Below are positions 12,681 to 22,614 of a stretch of 64,000 bases of DNA, one piece after another (within the stretch, counting starts at the first letter, position 1; every line of letters starts with the position of its first letter). A model generated the notes under the pieces. The model was not told the origin of the DNA. It was given only the letters and a program-made list of their open reading frames with translations, and ran no database searches. The stretch is from Poa pratensis (lineage: Eukaryota; Streptophyta; Magnoliopsida; Poales; Poaceae). The stretch covers positions 39,988,489 through 40,052,488 of the forward strand of contig CAMZMU010000020.1 of NCBI GenBank assembly GCA_947311845.1. The letters are read 5' to 3'. The translations under genes were made by a program, and so were the position numbers.

Positions 12681-13200
12681 TGTTGGGGTTATACCTACTG
12701 GGGGTATCACCAGCATGGATCAATCCGGCTAGTCCAGGGTGGCCCGCAGTGGTGGTGAAGGCTTTGCCTGCCGGGCGGCCCAGATAGCTGACGACCAAGG
12801 AAGGCAGATGCCGGCAAGGAGGAGGCCCAAGACTGAAGCCCACGAAGCCACCAAGTCCAAGACGGAAGGCGGCATACTTGCCGGCTAGGTTTAGGACTCC
12901 GTATACTTGCTGGATACGTAATCACCTTGTAACCCTAGGTCCAGCCGCCTATATAAGCTGGACCCCGGGATGCCTTTAGGGCATCGAATCAATCTACAAT
13001 CAACTCATTGTAACCTGTACTTCGGCTATTGCCTTATAGTGAGCTATAGCAGCACGTAGGGCTCCGCCACCGCCGTGGAGCCTGAAGCTGGGTAAACTGC
13101 CGTGCACAATCCCGACCTCGACGACGTCCACCTTCTTGCCCTACGTTCACCCTCGGCTAGCAGGACCCCGTCTCCTATCCAAGATGCCGATACGACGACA
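12681..13200 (+). repeat. 3' LTR of Tat element 1
   Basis: It starts TGTTGGGGTTATACC just after a purine-rich CAGGGGCTAA and contains a core promoter near 12950. It ends at about 13200 with ...GACGACA, where sequence abruptly becomes the gag of another element. About 520 bp. The start is firm. The end was chosen from the CA terminus and the switch to gag coding and could be off by a few bases. No second copy is in the window. Confidence 0.68.
12949..12958 (+). promoter_or_regulatory. TATA box in the Tat element 1 LTR
   Basis: CTATATAAGC lies 268 bp into the LTR and about 25-30 bp upstream of a plausible R-region start. This supports plus-strand orientation of the element. Confidence 0.55.
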
Positions 13201-14221
13201 ATGGCTCAATTCATGGCCAATCAAAATACCCCACCGCCACCACCTCCTCCCCAAGTGGACATGCTTGCAAGATTTCTGAGGCTCAGGCCTAACAAGTTCT
13301 CCAGTGCAACTGAGCCAATTGTGGCAGATGATTGGTTTCGCTCTATGCACAAGGATCTGGTAACTTGTGAGTGTACTGACCCTGAAAAGGTGAGGTTCAC
13401 CACCCATCTGTTGGAGGGACCAGCAGCACATTGGTGGGAAACTTACCAAATCACCCACCCTCTGAACGATTTGACCTGGGAAACCTTCGAGGAGGGATTT
13501 CGTAATGCCCATATCTCTTCCGGCATTATGAACTGGAAGAAAGAAGAGTTCTGAAACCTGAGGTAGGGAAACAGGAGCCTTAAGGAGTATATGTATGACT
13601 TCCATGTATTGTCTCATTACGCTCCTGAAGACATTGACATTGATGGCAAGAGGAAGGCAAAATTCCTCAAAGGGCTGTGTGACGAGCTGAAAATTCCGTT
13701 TGACAGTCGCTTACGCCCCGAACTATCAGGTCCTCCTGGACCAAGCAATCACACTGGACGATAGCATCAAGAAGGCTGAAAACAGGAAGAGGAAGCTGGG
13801 TATCAACAAACATCACTCTGAGCCTTCATTCAAGAAGCATTTTTCTCATGATGTCAACCATGGACATAAACAAGGGAACCACCATAGTGGAGGAAGCAAC
13901 CACAAGCATCATGATTATAACCATAATGGTGGATTCAAGGGAAGCAATGGAGACCACAAGGGAAATGGACATACTGGCCATAACCATAACAATGAACAAC
14001 ACCGCCCAAATCCCGAACACAAGAAGGATATCAGCCAAGTGCTTTGCTACAAGTGCAAGAACAAGGGCCATTATGCCAATGAGTGCCCAGCAAAGAAGGC
14101 CGAAGAAACTGCCAAGCCAAATCCTTTCGATAAAGGATATGTGAACCATGTCCATATGGAAAGAAACTACAATGAGCCTAGTATGGTGAATGGTACATTC
14201 TCAATCAAGTATCCATTTTGA
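13201..14221 (+). pseudogene. gag: Gag relic (Retrotrans_gag and CCHC zinc knuckle)
   Basis: Capsid-like core: MLARFLRLRPNKF, then LLEGPAAHWW and LTWETFEEGFR (13.26-13.5 kb), typical of Del/Tekay chromovirus Gag. A Trp codon has become TGA at 13552, a second stop (TAG) follows a few codons later, and a frameshift near 13705 moves reading into the VAYAPNYQVLLDQAI segment. A histidine/asparagine/glycine-rich linker (about 13.83-14.03 kb) precedes one zinc knuckle, CYKCKNKGHYANEC (14045-14086). Reading ends at TGA 14219-14221. The N-terminus is missing because Tat element 1 inserted there. The product would be a nucleocapsid/capsid precursor, but this copy is dead. Confidence 0.8.
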
Positions 14222-14321
14222 AGTTTGACTACCAACAAAAATTTCTTTTAAGGGTGGTAGCCCACCCAAATATCCTAGTCACAACCTTTTGCTAGCCTTC
14301 CCGAATCTCAAGGACGAGATT

Positions 14322-14338
14322 CCTTTTAAGGGTGGTAG
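14322..14338 (+). promoter_or_regulatory. Polypurine tract of the gag-only element, interrupted by insertion
   Basis: CCTTTTAAGGGTGGTAG ends where the chromovirus begins. Its last five bases, ggtag, are duplicated at 22608-22612, followed by TC and the LTR start TGTAAC at 22615. Confidence 0.75.
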
Positions 14339-14803
14339 TGATGTGGGTTGTCCCAATTTTCACGGATTTGTGCGGAGGGAACGATGAACACGAAGAACAA
14401 GCGGATGAACTCAAGAACACAAAGAGGGGAAAACTCTCAAATCAAAGATAACTAGCAAGTAGCAACTCGGCAAGACTCAATTGGTAACAAATCCCCGAGG
14501 GTAGCCCCCAATTCTCCTCTCCCAAGCACACCTTACTCTTAGGATTGTTTGTCCAATTGGTCAATCCAACCAACCCAATCTAGGCACTCAAAGAGGAAAG
14601 ATTAGCAAGTAATCGCAACTACAAGCGGAAGCCTTGGTACCCACGCAGGGGTCTTCTCCTCAAGAGGAGGCCTTGGTTCATCTCCACAATGGGAGGCCTT
14701 GATTCATCTCCATAGGAGGAAAGAGACACTTTGAGAAGAAGGAGCAAGGCTCTACTTTAGTTCCCAAATCATAGTCTAACCCTAGATCTGAAGGGGAGGG
14801 GGT

Positions 14804-14813
14804 CTATTTATAG
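14804..14813 (-). promoter_or_regulatory. TATA box in the chromovirus 3' LTR
   Basis: CTATAAATAG on the minus strand, followed downstream by GACCCCCTCCCC. The equivalent site in the other LTR is 22100-22109. Confidence 0.6.
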
Positions 14814-14948
14814 TCTGGGTACAAAACAGGGAAAAGTCACGTTGAAAGGTGGGTTCGCAGGCGAGCTGGAGGAGAACCGGTCCTGGATCCGGTCTTGGCC
14901 GGACTGGAGGCCGGACGCGTCGGCCTGTGGTCCAGACCTGGGGCTGGT

Positions 14949-15335
14949 TTAGGCCGGCTGGAGGTCCGGTCGTCTCGGGGTGCAGCCCGGCCATGAGGCT
15001 GGTTTTGGCCGGCTGGGGGTCCGGCCTCCTCTGGCTGTGGTCCGGTCTAGAGGCCGGTTTTTTACCGGCTGGAAAACCGGCCGAGCTTCTTCTCCGTCTT
15101 CTTCGTCTTCTTCTTGGCCATCTTCTTGGGTCTCCTCTAGGTCATCTTCTCCATCATCTTGGTCCTTCTCTTGCTCATCTCCTCCACTCCATTGTGGGTC
15201 ATCATCAAGGTGGTTCCTGAGTATGCACAAAGTATCCGAATGAAGTAGCAACCCATTCAAAGGAGTGTCGAGATCACACATAGATAGGAGTGAATTCACC
15301 TTATCATGGAGAGCTTTGACTCTTGCTCTTGTCAT
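14949..15335 (-). pseudogene. C-terminal extension of the chromovirus polyprotein, encoded inside the 3' LTR
   Basis: An open minus-strand frame begins MTRARVKALHDKVNSLL, continues through an acidic Asp/Glu/Gln-rich stretch and ends at 14949. Upstream, in the matching frame, the LTR encodes a short APTTSGP lead-in that connects to pol across the polypurine tract, where a G-run length change shifts frame. The other LTR holds the same segment (within 22100-22570). Known: CRM-type Pol extends into the 3' LTR. Confidence 0.6.
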
Positions 15336-15375
15336 TGGGCCACTTGTTGTAGGAGCCGTAGGTTGGGCTACATCA

Positions 15376-15389
15376 TCTCCCCCCCTTGG
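15376..15389 (-). promoter_or_regulatory. Polypurine tract of the chromovirus
   Basis: The minus strand reads CCAAGGGGGGGAGA directly before the LTR start TGATGTAG. It overlaps the polyprotein coding frame. Confidence 0.8.
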
Positions 15390-16502
15390 AAAAGAGTCGT
15401 CCTCGACTCTTGGTCATCCTCATCGCTTGATGTTCCAAGGTATGGCGATAGGTCGGCGACGTTGAAGGTGTCATGGACCAAGTGTTTGGAGTGGAGATGT
15501 CGATCTTGTAGGCATTGTCGTTGATGCGCTTGATAACCTTGAAAGGTCCATCTCCACGAGGGTGAAGCTTGGACTTCCTTGCATCCGGAAGCGATCTTTG
15601 CGAAGGTGTAGCCAACAAGGTCTCCTTCTTCAAATATCATGGCGCGCTTGTGTTTGTTCATCTTCGTAGCATGGTCTTTGTTGTGCTTCTCGAGTAGTTC
15701 TTGTTTCCTCATGGAGCTTCTTCATGTAAGCGGCTCGCTTGTCGAAGTCCATGTTAACTTGCTCACGGAGTGGAAGTGGTAGCATGTCGAGCGCGGTGTA
15801 GGGGTTGGAGCCATAGACGATCTCGAAGGGTGTTCTCTTTGTTGCGCGATGAAGTGCTCGATTGTAGGCGAACTCGGCGTGTGGGATGCACTCTTCCCAA
15901 TTCTTCAAGTTAGGCTTGATCAACACACGAAGGAGTGTAGATAGGCTTCGGTTCACCACTTCGGTTTGGCCATCGGTTTGAGGGTGGTATGCGGTGGAGA
16001 ATAGTTGCTTGATTCCCATCTTGGCCATCAAAGTCTTCCAAAAATAGCTCACGAACTTGACGTCACGATCCGACACAATGGTCTTTGGCACGCCATGAAG
16101 ACGGACGATTTCCCTGAAAAACAAAGTAGCAATGTGTGAAGCATCGTCGTCTTGTTGCAAGGTATAAAGTGTGCCATTTTAGAGAAGCGATCAATGACGA
16201 CAAAGATGGAATCCTTGTTTGTTTTAGTGCGTGGGAGTCCTAAGACAAAATCCATAGCTATATCGGACCATGGGTGATGTGGAATAGGCAAAGGTGTATA
16301 AACCATGAGAGTTTAGAGTAGACTTAGCTTTGAGACATGTAGAACATCGTCGAACTAGGCGTTCCACATCACGCTTCATTCTTGGCCAATAGTAGTTGGT
16401 GGCGAGCATGGCGTAGGTCTTGTCGCGGCCAAAGTGACCCATGAGTGTCCTCCATGAGATTCCTTCAAAAGGACCAAACGAAGCGAAGACTCGGGTATAC
16501 AT
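15390..16502 (-). pseudogene. pol: Integrase region of the chromovirus (zinc-binding, catalytic core and C-terminal domains)
   Basis: Reading on the minus strand: the HHCC zinc-binding segment with MGHFGRDKT and RRCSTCLKAKS (about 16.45-16.32 kb); the catalytic core beginning [16 protein letters not shown] (near 16.27 kb), continuing to VSDRDVKF and the [11 protein letters not shown] segment (near 15.98 kb); then a C-terminal part with NADLSPYL-type residues before the tract. Several frame changes occur (near 16.3, 16.14 and 15.7 kb), so this copy is nonfunctional. Role in the family: insertion of the element's cDNA into chromatin. CRM elements favour centromeric chromatin; whether this one did cannot be told from sequence alone. 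Confidence 0.82.
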
Positions 16503-16720
16503 AGTTTGTTAGCCTTAAACAAGAAACCTTGTGCAAATAGAAATCACCAATTCCTTTGTGCTCCGAACATTGAGCGAAAATGTCTCCAAAGAAAGCATCG
16601 GTAGCATACAACTCTTTATCTCATCCAAACCCAAGACACTAATGTCAAGACGTGTAAGTAGGTTGGCCTTGCGGGATAGAGCATCCGCGACCACATTGTC
16701 TTTACCTTTCTTGTATTTGA

Positions 16721-16987
16721 TTACAAAGTGAAAGACTCAATGAACTCAACCCACTTAGCATGTCTTTTGTTCAAATTTGTTTGACTTTTCAAATATTTCA
16801 AGGATTCATGGTCGGAATGAATGACAAATTCCTTAGGACGAAGGTAATGTTGCCACACATCCAAAACACGAACCAAAGCAAATAACTCTTTGTCATAAAT
16901 GGGGTAATTCAAGCGAGCTCCATCTAGTTTCTCACTATGGTATGCGATGGGTCTACCATTTTGCATAAGCACTCCACCAATGCCCAA
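16721..16987 (-). pseudogene. pol: RNase H domain of the chromovirus
   Basis: [21 protein letters not shown], then [12 protein letters not shown] and [12 protein letters not shown], the usual order of the Gypsy RNase H D-E-D residues. The stretch between it and integrase (16720-16503) is out of frame or contains stops. Confidence 0.8.
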
Positions 16988-17207
16988 TCCACTTGCATCG
17001 CATTCAATCTCAAATGTCTTAGAGAAATCCGGAAGGGCAAGGAGTGGTGCTTCGGTTAATAACCGTTTGAGCTCATTGAAAGCAAAATCATGTGCATTGC
17101 CCCAAATGAAAGGTACATTTTCTTTGTAAGTTCATGGAGGGGGCAAGCAATTGTGGAAAAATCCTTGATGAAACGGCGGTAAAATCCGGCAAAACCAAGA
17201 AAACGTC

Positions 17208-18218
17208 TCAACTCCTCAAGTGACATCGGAAAAGGCCAAGTCCGAATTGCTTGTATCTTGCATCATCAACTTCAACTCCATCCGAAGAAACAACAAAACC
17301 CAAGAAAACAAGTTTGTTGGTGGCAAAAGTGCACTTAGAAAGATTTGCATAAAGCTTTTCATTGCGAAGAACCAACAAAACTTGAGCAACATGAGAAGTG
17401 TGCTCTTCCAAAGATTTGCTATAGATAAGGATGTCGTCAAAGTATACCACAACAAATTTCCAATGAAAGGACGCAAAACATGATTCATGAGACGCATAAA
17501 AGTAGAAGGTGCATTGGAAAGACCAAATGGCATGAAGCCACTCATAAAGACCAAGCTTTGTTTTAAATGCGGTCTTCCATTCATCACCTTCACACATGCT
17601 TATTTGGTGATATCCACTTTTAAGATCAATTTTGGAGAATATAGCGGAACCACAAAGCTCATCAAGCATATCATCAAGTCGAGGGATAGGATGGCGATAC
17701 CGAACGGTGATGGCGTTGATGGGGCGACAATCCATGCAAAGGCGAAGAGTGTTGTCGTGCTTGGGTACCAAGATGACGGGCACGGCACGGACTCAAGCTC
17801 TCGCGGATATGTCCCATGGCAAGAAGTTCTTGTATTTGCCGCTCGATCTCCTTTGTCTCTCGGGGTTGGTGCGGTAAGGAGCGCGGTTTGGTAGCGGTGC
17901 GCCGGGAACAAGGTCGATGCGGTGCTCGATTCCGCGTAGAGGAGGTAGTCCCGGTGGCACTTCTTGAGGGAAGACATCTTCAAAGTCCTTCAAAAGAGAC
18001 AACAAAGAAGGAGGAAGGTTTGTGAAAGTGTTAGTCATAGAAACTTCACCCTTGCATATGAGCACATAGTGGAGGGTGGATGGGTTCTCTCTCAACTCCC
18101 TCATCTCTCTCTTTGTGGCAAATAGTGTAAGTTTTGTGGGAACTCTCTTTGAAGTGTCACACTCATTTGGCTTGTGGCTCTCACTCACTTTATGGTGGGT
18201 CTCTCGCTCACCACTCAT
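17208..18218 (-). pseudogene. pol: Reverse transcriptase region of the chromovirus
   Basis: A linker with LKDFEDVFPQEVPPGLPP (about 17.98 kb) leads to RT proper: MPVILVPKHD, LCMDCRPINAIT, FSKIDLKSGYHQI, then the catalytic box YFDD in [13 protein letters not shown] (17433-17444). Reading shifts frame just before that box: the [12 protein letters not shown] segment lies in a different frame (near 17.52 kb). Further frame change occurs near 17.79 kb. The palm motifs are otherwise conserved, which suggests decay after a functional past. Confidence 0.85.
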
Positions 18219-18329
18219 CTCACTGACGAACGATCTTGTTGTGCCCTTGCAATAGTCTTGGCGTTGTCGGCGATGACTTGACTTGGTGTCATGGGACGAA
18301 GGACGAAGGTCTTGTCGTTGTTCTTGAAG

Positions 18330-18910
18330 CTATAGTATTTGTCCTTCCATCATGCATAGCACCCTTGTCAAATTGCCATGGACGCCCAAGAGTAAGTGAC
18401 AAACGTTCATAGGCACAACATCACAATCAACCGTATCTTCATAGGCTCCAATCTTGAAGGACACTTGCACCATGTGTTGAATCTTGACGGCTCCGGTATC
18501 ACTCAACCATTGCACATGGTAAGGATGTGGGTGCTTCTTGAACTTCAAGTTGAGCTTATCACAAAGTTCTTTGCTCGCTAGTTGTGGCAACTTCCACCAT
18601 CTATGATGACCTTGATGGACTTTCCATTGATTCCCGCTCTTGTTTGAAACAAGTTGCATCTTTGGTCTTCTTCCACTTGAACATTGGTGGTTAGAGCTCT
18701 TGCCACAACCAAGGAAGGGTTGTTGTCGCCATCACAATATATCTCACTTTCTTCTTCTTGAGCACTTTGCATTGTGGCGACCTTGTTCAAAGCATTGTAC
18801 TCATCTTCACTCATAGATTCATACTCTCCCATGTCATTGATGATCATGACCTTCTTGTTGGTGCACTCAAAAGATTTGTGCCCTTGTCCGCCGCACTTGT
18901 AGCATTGCAA
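18330..18910 (-). pseudogene. Zinc knuckle and protease region of the chromovirus
   Basis: CYKCGGQGHKSFEC (about 18.9 kb) is a single CCHC knuckle. It is followed by an acidic spacer and the protease active-site segment VIIDGGSCHN at about 18.6 kb (Asp-Gly-Gly-Ser form, known in CRM-type elements). After a frame change the remaining protease fold follows, with VQVSFKIGAYEDTVDCDVVP and LLLG. Confidence 0.75.
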
Positions 18911-20413
18911 AGTCTTGTGCCGGACGAAGATCCTTGAGGCGCCTTGGAGGAGGGAGGTACTTTCTTGAAAGGTTGAGGCGCTTGAGGTGTCGATGTAGAG
19001 ACTCTTGGAGGACCTCGAGTGTTCGCTTGAGGAAGAGCTTGTGAAGGTGTAGGAGTTGACGAAGAAGGCTTGTTGGCGAAGAATGCCTTTGTCTTGAGGT
19101 ATTTGAGCTCTTCAAGCACGTGGCGCTCGGCCTTGGAAGCTTGATGTACTAGCTCACCAAAGAGGCATATGGTTGGAACTCCACGATCTTCTTGATGGAT
19201 AGTTGAGGCCATTCATGAAACGAGCCATGGATTGCTCTTCGTACTCGTTGACATTGGCTCTCATCATGGAGATTTCCATCTCCTTGTAGTACTCATCAAC
19301 CGACTTCAACCTTGCTTCAACTCTTGCAACTTCTTGTATAAGTCTCTAGTGTAATGGCTTGGCACGAAGCGCTTGTACATTGTTTCTTTCATTTCAACCC
19401 AAGTGTCAATTGGTTGTTGGTGGTTAGCGACGCGTGCATCTTGTAGTTGTTCCCACCACAAGAGGGCATACTCTTCAAACTCCATCGAGGCTAAGGCAAC
19501 CTTCTTGTTGTCGGAGAAGCGTTGCACGGAAGATCTTGTCAACCTTGAGTACCCATGAGAAGTAAGCTTCCGGATCACTTGTGCCGTAGAACTTGGGTAT
19601 GTCAAAGCGGACGTTGGTCAAGTCATCATAGTCGTCACGATGGCCACCACGTGGGAATGCACGTCCACGTCTCCTTCGATTGAGTCCATCACCATTGTGT
19701 TGGCTTGACTCGTTATCACTTGACGTTGGTGTTGGTGACGATCATGTGGAAGTTCTTGACGAGGCGAGGCATGTTGAGGAGGTAGCTCTTGTTGAGGAAC
19801 GGGTTCGTTATTGTTCGCATTGTCATGATTTTGATGACGTGGCCTTGGAGGATGACGGGGTGACGTCCTTGTTCACCAAAGTCATTCGCACCCGGAACGC
19901 CATTGTCATTAGCCAATGGGTCATGACGATCACGTTGTTGCGGTGGTGGTGATGGTATGCGTTCGCGACGTTCATCATTTTGGTGAGGTTGTTCTTGATG
20001 CGCATTGGCATTGTTCGCGTGAAGATCATGTGGTTGTTCAACGTAGGAGGAGGTCGTTCATGGGCGTCGCGCCTTGGTCATGTTGACGTTCTTGTCGAGG
20101 TTCATGACGTCCATGACGTGCTTGTGTCGACCTTGAGGTGCTTCTTGTACGGCTTGAGCGTGAAGAAGCTCGTTGTCGCACAAGGTTGTTGATAGCTTCG
20201 GTCACCGCTCCATATTTGCTTCTTGAGCATGCATGCGGTCGTTGAAGTTGTTCTCTTGAGCTTGAAGACGGCGCTCGTAGCGTCCTAGGTTATCACGAAG
20301 AAAGTGTCGAAGACCAACAACTCCGATTGTGTGACATAGCCATGATCACCGCGAACTCCACCATGGATTTCATCGTCCGAGCTTGAGCTTCCGTTTGTAC
20401 TTCCCCTAAACAT
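18911..20413 (-). pseudogene. gag: Gag region of the chromovirus
   Basis: A plausible start, MFRGSTNGSSSSDDE, lies at 20413. The capsid-like core (19605-19306) includes FEEYALLWWEQLQ and RFVPSHYTRDLYKKLQELKQG, a pattern shared with CRM-type Gag. A proline/serine-rich linker (19.2-18.95 kb) precedes the zinc knuckle. Frames are interrupted several times between 20.3 and 19.6 kb, where the strand is rich in His/Asn codons, giving apparent short frames on both strands. Confidence 0.72.
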
Positions 20414-21617
20414 TTTCTCAAGAACAAGTGAGATATGTGGTAAAAAACCAAGACAAACTATATCCCAAGTATAATGTGGCTTGAGAGGAGAGAATCCGGT
20501 TCTAACACCCCACACACACTTATGAGGATAGGAAGGTATGAAGTGGCAAACGAAACAAGCAAACCGCGAAAATATTGTCAAAGGTAGAGAAAATCCACAA
20601 TGATCAAATTACCAAAGAAACTCCAACCACAAATGATGAAGAAAACACACAAAAGCGAATGATGGGGTTGGGCGACCAAAGGGCGAGCACTCGAAGATAG
20701 ACAACCTAACGAAGACTACGTGCTCAAATGTCACCCAACACAAGAGGACGCTAGCTCAATTGCTTTTGTGGGCAACGGATTTGCACAAGTTAACACTCAC
20801 ACTCACTTTGGCGGTTTAGCTTTGTCGCAACCTACAAGAGATGATACTTGGCACACTGATTCTTTTCTTTTCTCTCTTTTTTTTTTGATTTTTGCTTTTT
20901 GACGATGATTCCTTCTCTTTTGCTAGTGCCAAGATCTCTAACGATACACACTCGCCAATACTTTAAGAATCACTCGTCAAGTGCAATGCCCCGCAATATC
21001 AAAGAGCTAGTCCGATAGGTCAAGGTACGCGAAAGGAAGAAGGGCTCACAACGGATTATGATGGTGGGGAATGTCGAGTCCTTGGTGGCGTCGTCGCTTG
21101 GCGTTGATGACGCGTTGTTGCGGAAGCTTGTCGAGGTCGTAGACATAGGGCACACCAAGAAAGGACTCAAACCAAAACGGAGAATTGCCAAAACGAACCG
21201 AGGAAACAAAAGGAAGAAAAGAAATTTTTTCCTGCCAAACCGGCCGTGGGGCCGGTCTAGGCCGGCTGGAGGACCGGACGCGTCGGGCTGTCGGCCGGTT
21301 TTTGGGCCGGTTTAGGCCGGCCTGGATGCCGGCTCTGCTGGAACTCGAAAATCCGTGAATTTTTGGGCGGAAAAGTGACGCGAAAATCCACGATTTCATG
21401 GGAAATTGGCAAAATTAAGGCTAGGGAACGCAAACAAGGGTGGAGGGGGTCCTAAAGCAACAGATCCATGGATCAAAACTACCAAAAACTCATCAAATCG
21501 ACCAAATCGCTCGAATCCCAAAATGGCTATTTTTTGTGGAAATTTTTGAATTTCTCAAAAACGAAGAAAAATATGGTGGATTTTGGTGAAAAAACAAATC
21601 AAATCCGTGTCAACCTA
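20414..21617 (-). other. 5' untranslated region of the chromovirus
   Basis: About 1.2 kb between primer site and Gag start, with no coding signal. Near 21240-21335 there is a dense run of CCGGC/GCCGG words (gccggtctaggccggctgg and relatives) matching the GC-rich section inside both LTRs, so the same repeat family occurs three times in the element. Confidence 0.6.
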
Positions 21618-21631
21618 GAGCTCTGATACCA
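21618..21631 (-). promoter_or_regulatory. Primer binding site of the chromovirus
   Basis: The minus strand reads TGGTATCAGAGCTC two bases after the LTR end at 21634. Initiator tRNA-Met type. Confidence 0.85.
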
Positions 21632-21633
21632 TA

Positions 21634-22607
21634 TGATATGGGTTGGTCCCGATTTTCACGGATTTATGCGGAGGGAACGATGAACACGAAGAACAAGCGG
21701 ATGAACTCAAGAACACAAAGAGGGGAAAACTCTCAAATCAAAGATAACTAGCAAGTATTAACTCGGCAAGACTCAATTGGTAACAACTCCCCGAGGATAG
21801 CCCCCAATTCTCCTCTCCCAAGCACACCTTACTCTTAGGATTGTTTGTACAATTGGTCAATCCAACCAAGCCAATCTAGCCCCTCAAAGAGAGAAGATTA
21901 GCAAGTAATCGCAACTATAAGCGGAAGCCTTGGTACCCACGCAGGGGTCTTCTCCTCAAGAGGAGGCCTTGGTTCATCTCCACAAGGGGAGGCCTTGATT
22001 CATCTCCATAGGAGGAAAGAGACACTTTGAGAAGAAGGAGCAAGGCTCTACTTTAGTTCCCAAATCATAGTCTAACCCTAGATCTGAAGGGGAGGGGGTC
22101 TATTTATAGTCTGGGTACAAAACAGGGAAAAGTCGCGTTGAAAGGTGGGGTCGCAGGCGAGCTGGAGGAGAACCGGTCCTGGATCCGGTCTTGGCCGGAC
22201 TGGAGGCCGGACGCGTCGGCCTGTGGTCCGGACCTGGGGCCGGTTTAGGCCGGCTGGAGGTCCGGTCGTCCCGGGGTGCAGCCCGGCCATGAGGCCGGTT
22301 TTGGGTCTCCGTCTGAGCTTCTTCTCCGTCTTCTTCGTCTTCTTCTTGGCCATCTTCTTGGGTCTCCTCTGGGTCATCTTCTTCATCATCTTGGTCCTTC
22401 TCTTGCTCATCTCCTCCACTCCATTGTGGATCATCATCAAGGTGGTTCCTGAGTATGCATAAAGTATCTGAATGAAGTAGCAACCCATTCAAAGGAGTGT
22501 CGAGGTCACACATAGCTAGGAGTGAATTCACCTTATCAAGGAGAGCTTTGACTCTTGCTCTTATCATTGGGCCACTTGTTGTAGGAGCCGTATGTTGGGC
22601 TACATCA
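21634..22607 (-). repeat. 5' LTR of the chromovirus (974 bp)
   Basis: TG/CA termini, aligned along its whole length with 14339-15375 apart from substitutions and a deletion of about 63 bp in the CCGG-rich section (about 22.30 kb). The TATA box CTATAAATAG is at 22100-22109. Confidence 0.9.
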
Positions 22608-22614
22608 GGTAGTC

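Larger units (their letters stand above)
8894..13200 (+). mobile_element. Tat-lineage Gypsy element, 3' part (antisense gene and 3' LTR)
   Basis: Seen: an LTR-like segment starting TGTTGGGG at 12681, with a TATA box on the plus strand, is preceded by a multi-exon gene relic on the opposite strand (12149-8894). Known: Tat-lineage elements often carry an extra gene antisense to gag-pol between pol and the 3' LTR, including the Pfam family called 'putative gypsy type transposon' (Transposase_28). Inferred: the rest of the element (5' LTR, gag, pol) lies left of the LARD insertion at 8893/8894 and outside the window. Its 3' end abuts a foreign gag gene at about 13200, so it inserted into that gag. 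Confidence 0.7.
14339..15375 (-). repeat. 3' LTR of the chromovirus (1037 bp)
   Basis: On the minus strand it runs TGATGTAGCCC... to ...CCACATCA, with TG/CA ends. It contains a GC-rich CCGG repeat section (about 14.86-15.09 kb) that is longer than in the other LTR, and a TATA box at 14804-14813. Confidence 0.9.
14339..22607 (-). mobile_element. Complete minus-strand CRM-like chromovirus, degenerate
   Basis: LTRs 14339-15375 and 21634-22607 flank a minus-strand gag-pol. The five-base duplication ggtag is present at 14334-14338 and 22608-22612. The primer site is at 21618-21631 and the polypurine tract at 15376-15389. Domain order on the minus strand is Gag, CCHC, protease, RT, RNase H, HHCC/integrase, which is Ty3/Gypsy order. 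The protease motif IDGGSC and a C-terminal stretch containing GPMTRARVK read into the 3' LTR; both are features I associate with CRM chromoviruses. The two LTRs differ by several substitutions in the first 180 bp plus a length change of about 63 bp, so the insertion is not recent. Confidence 0.85.

Noticed and set aside
14849..15243. Plus-strand open frames in the chromovirus LTR
   Set aside because: Shadows of the minus-strand polyprotein extension and the CCGG repeats; not conserved in the other LTR.
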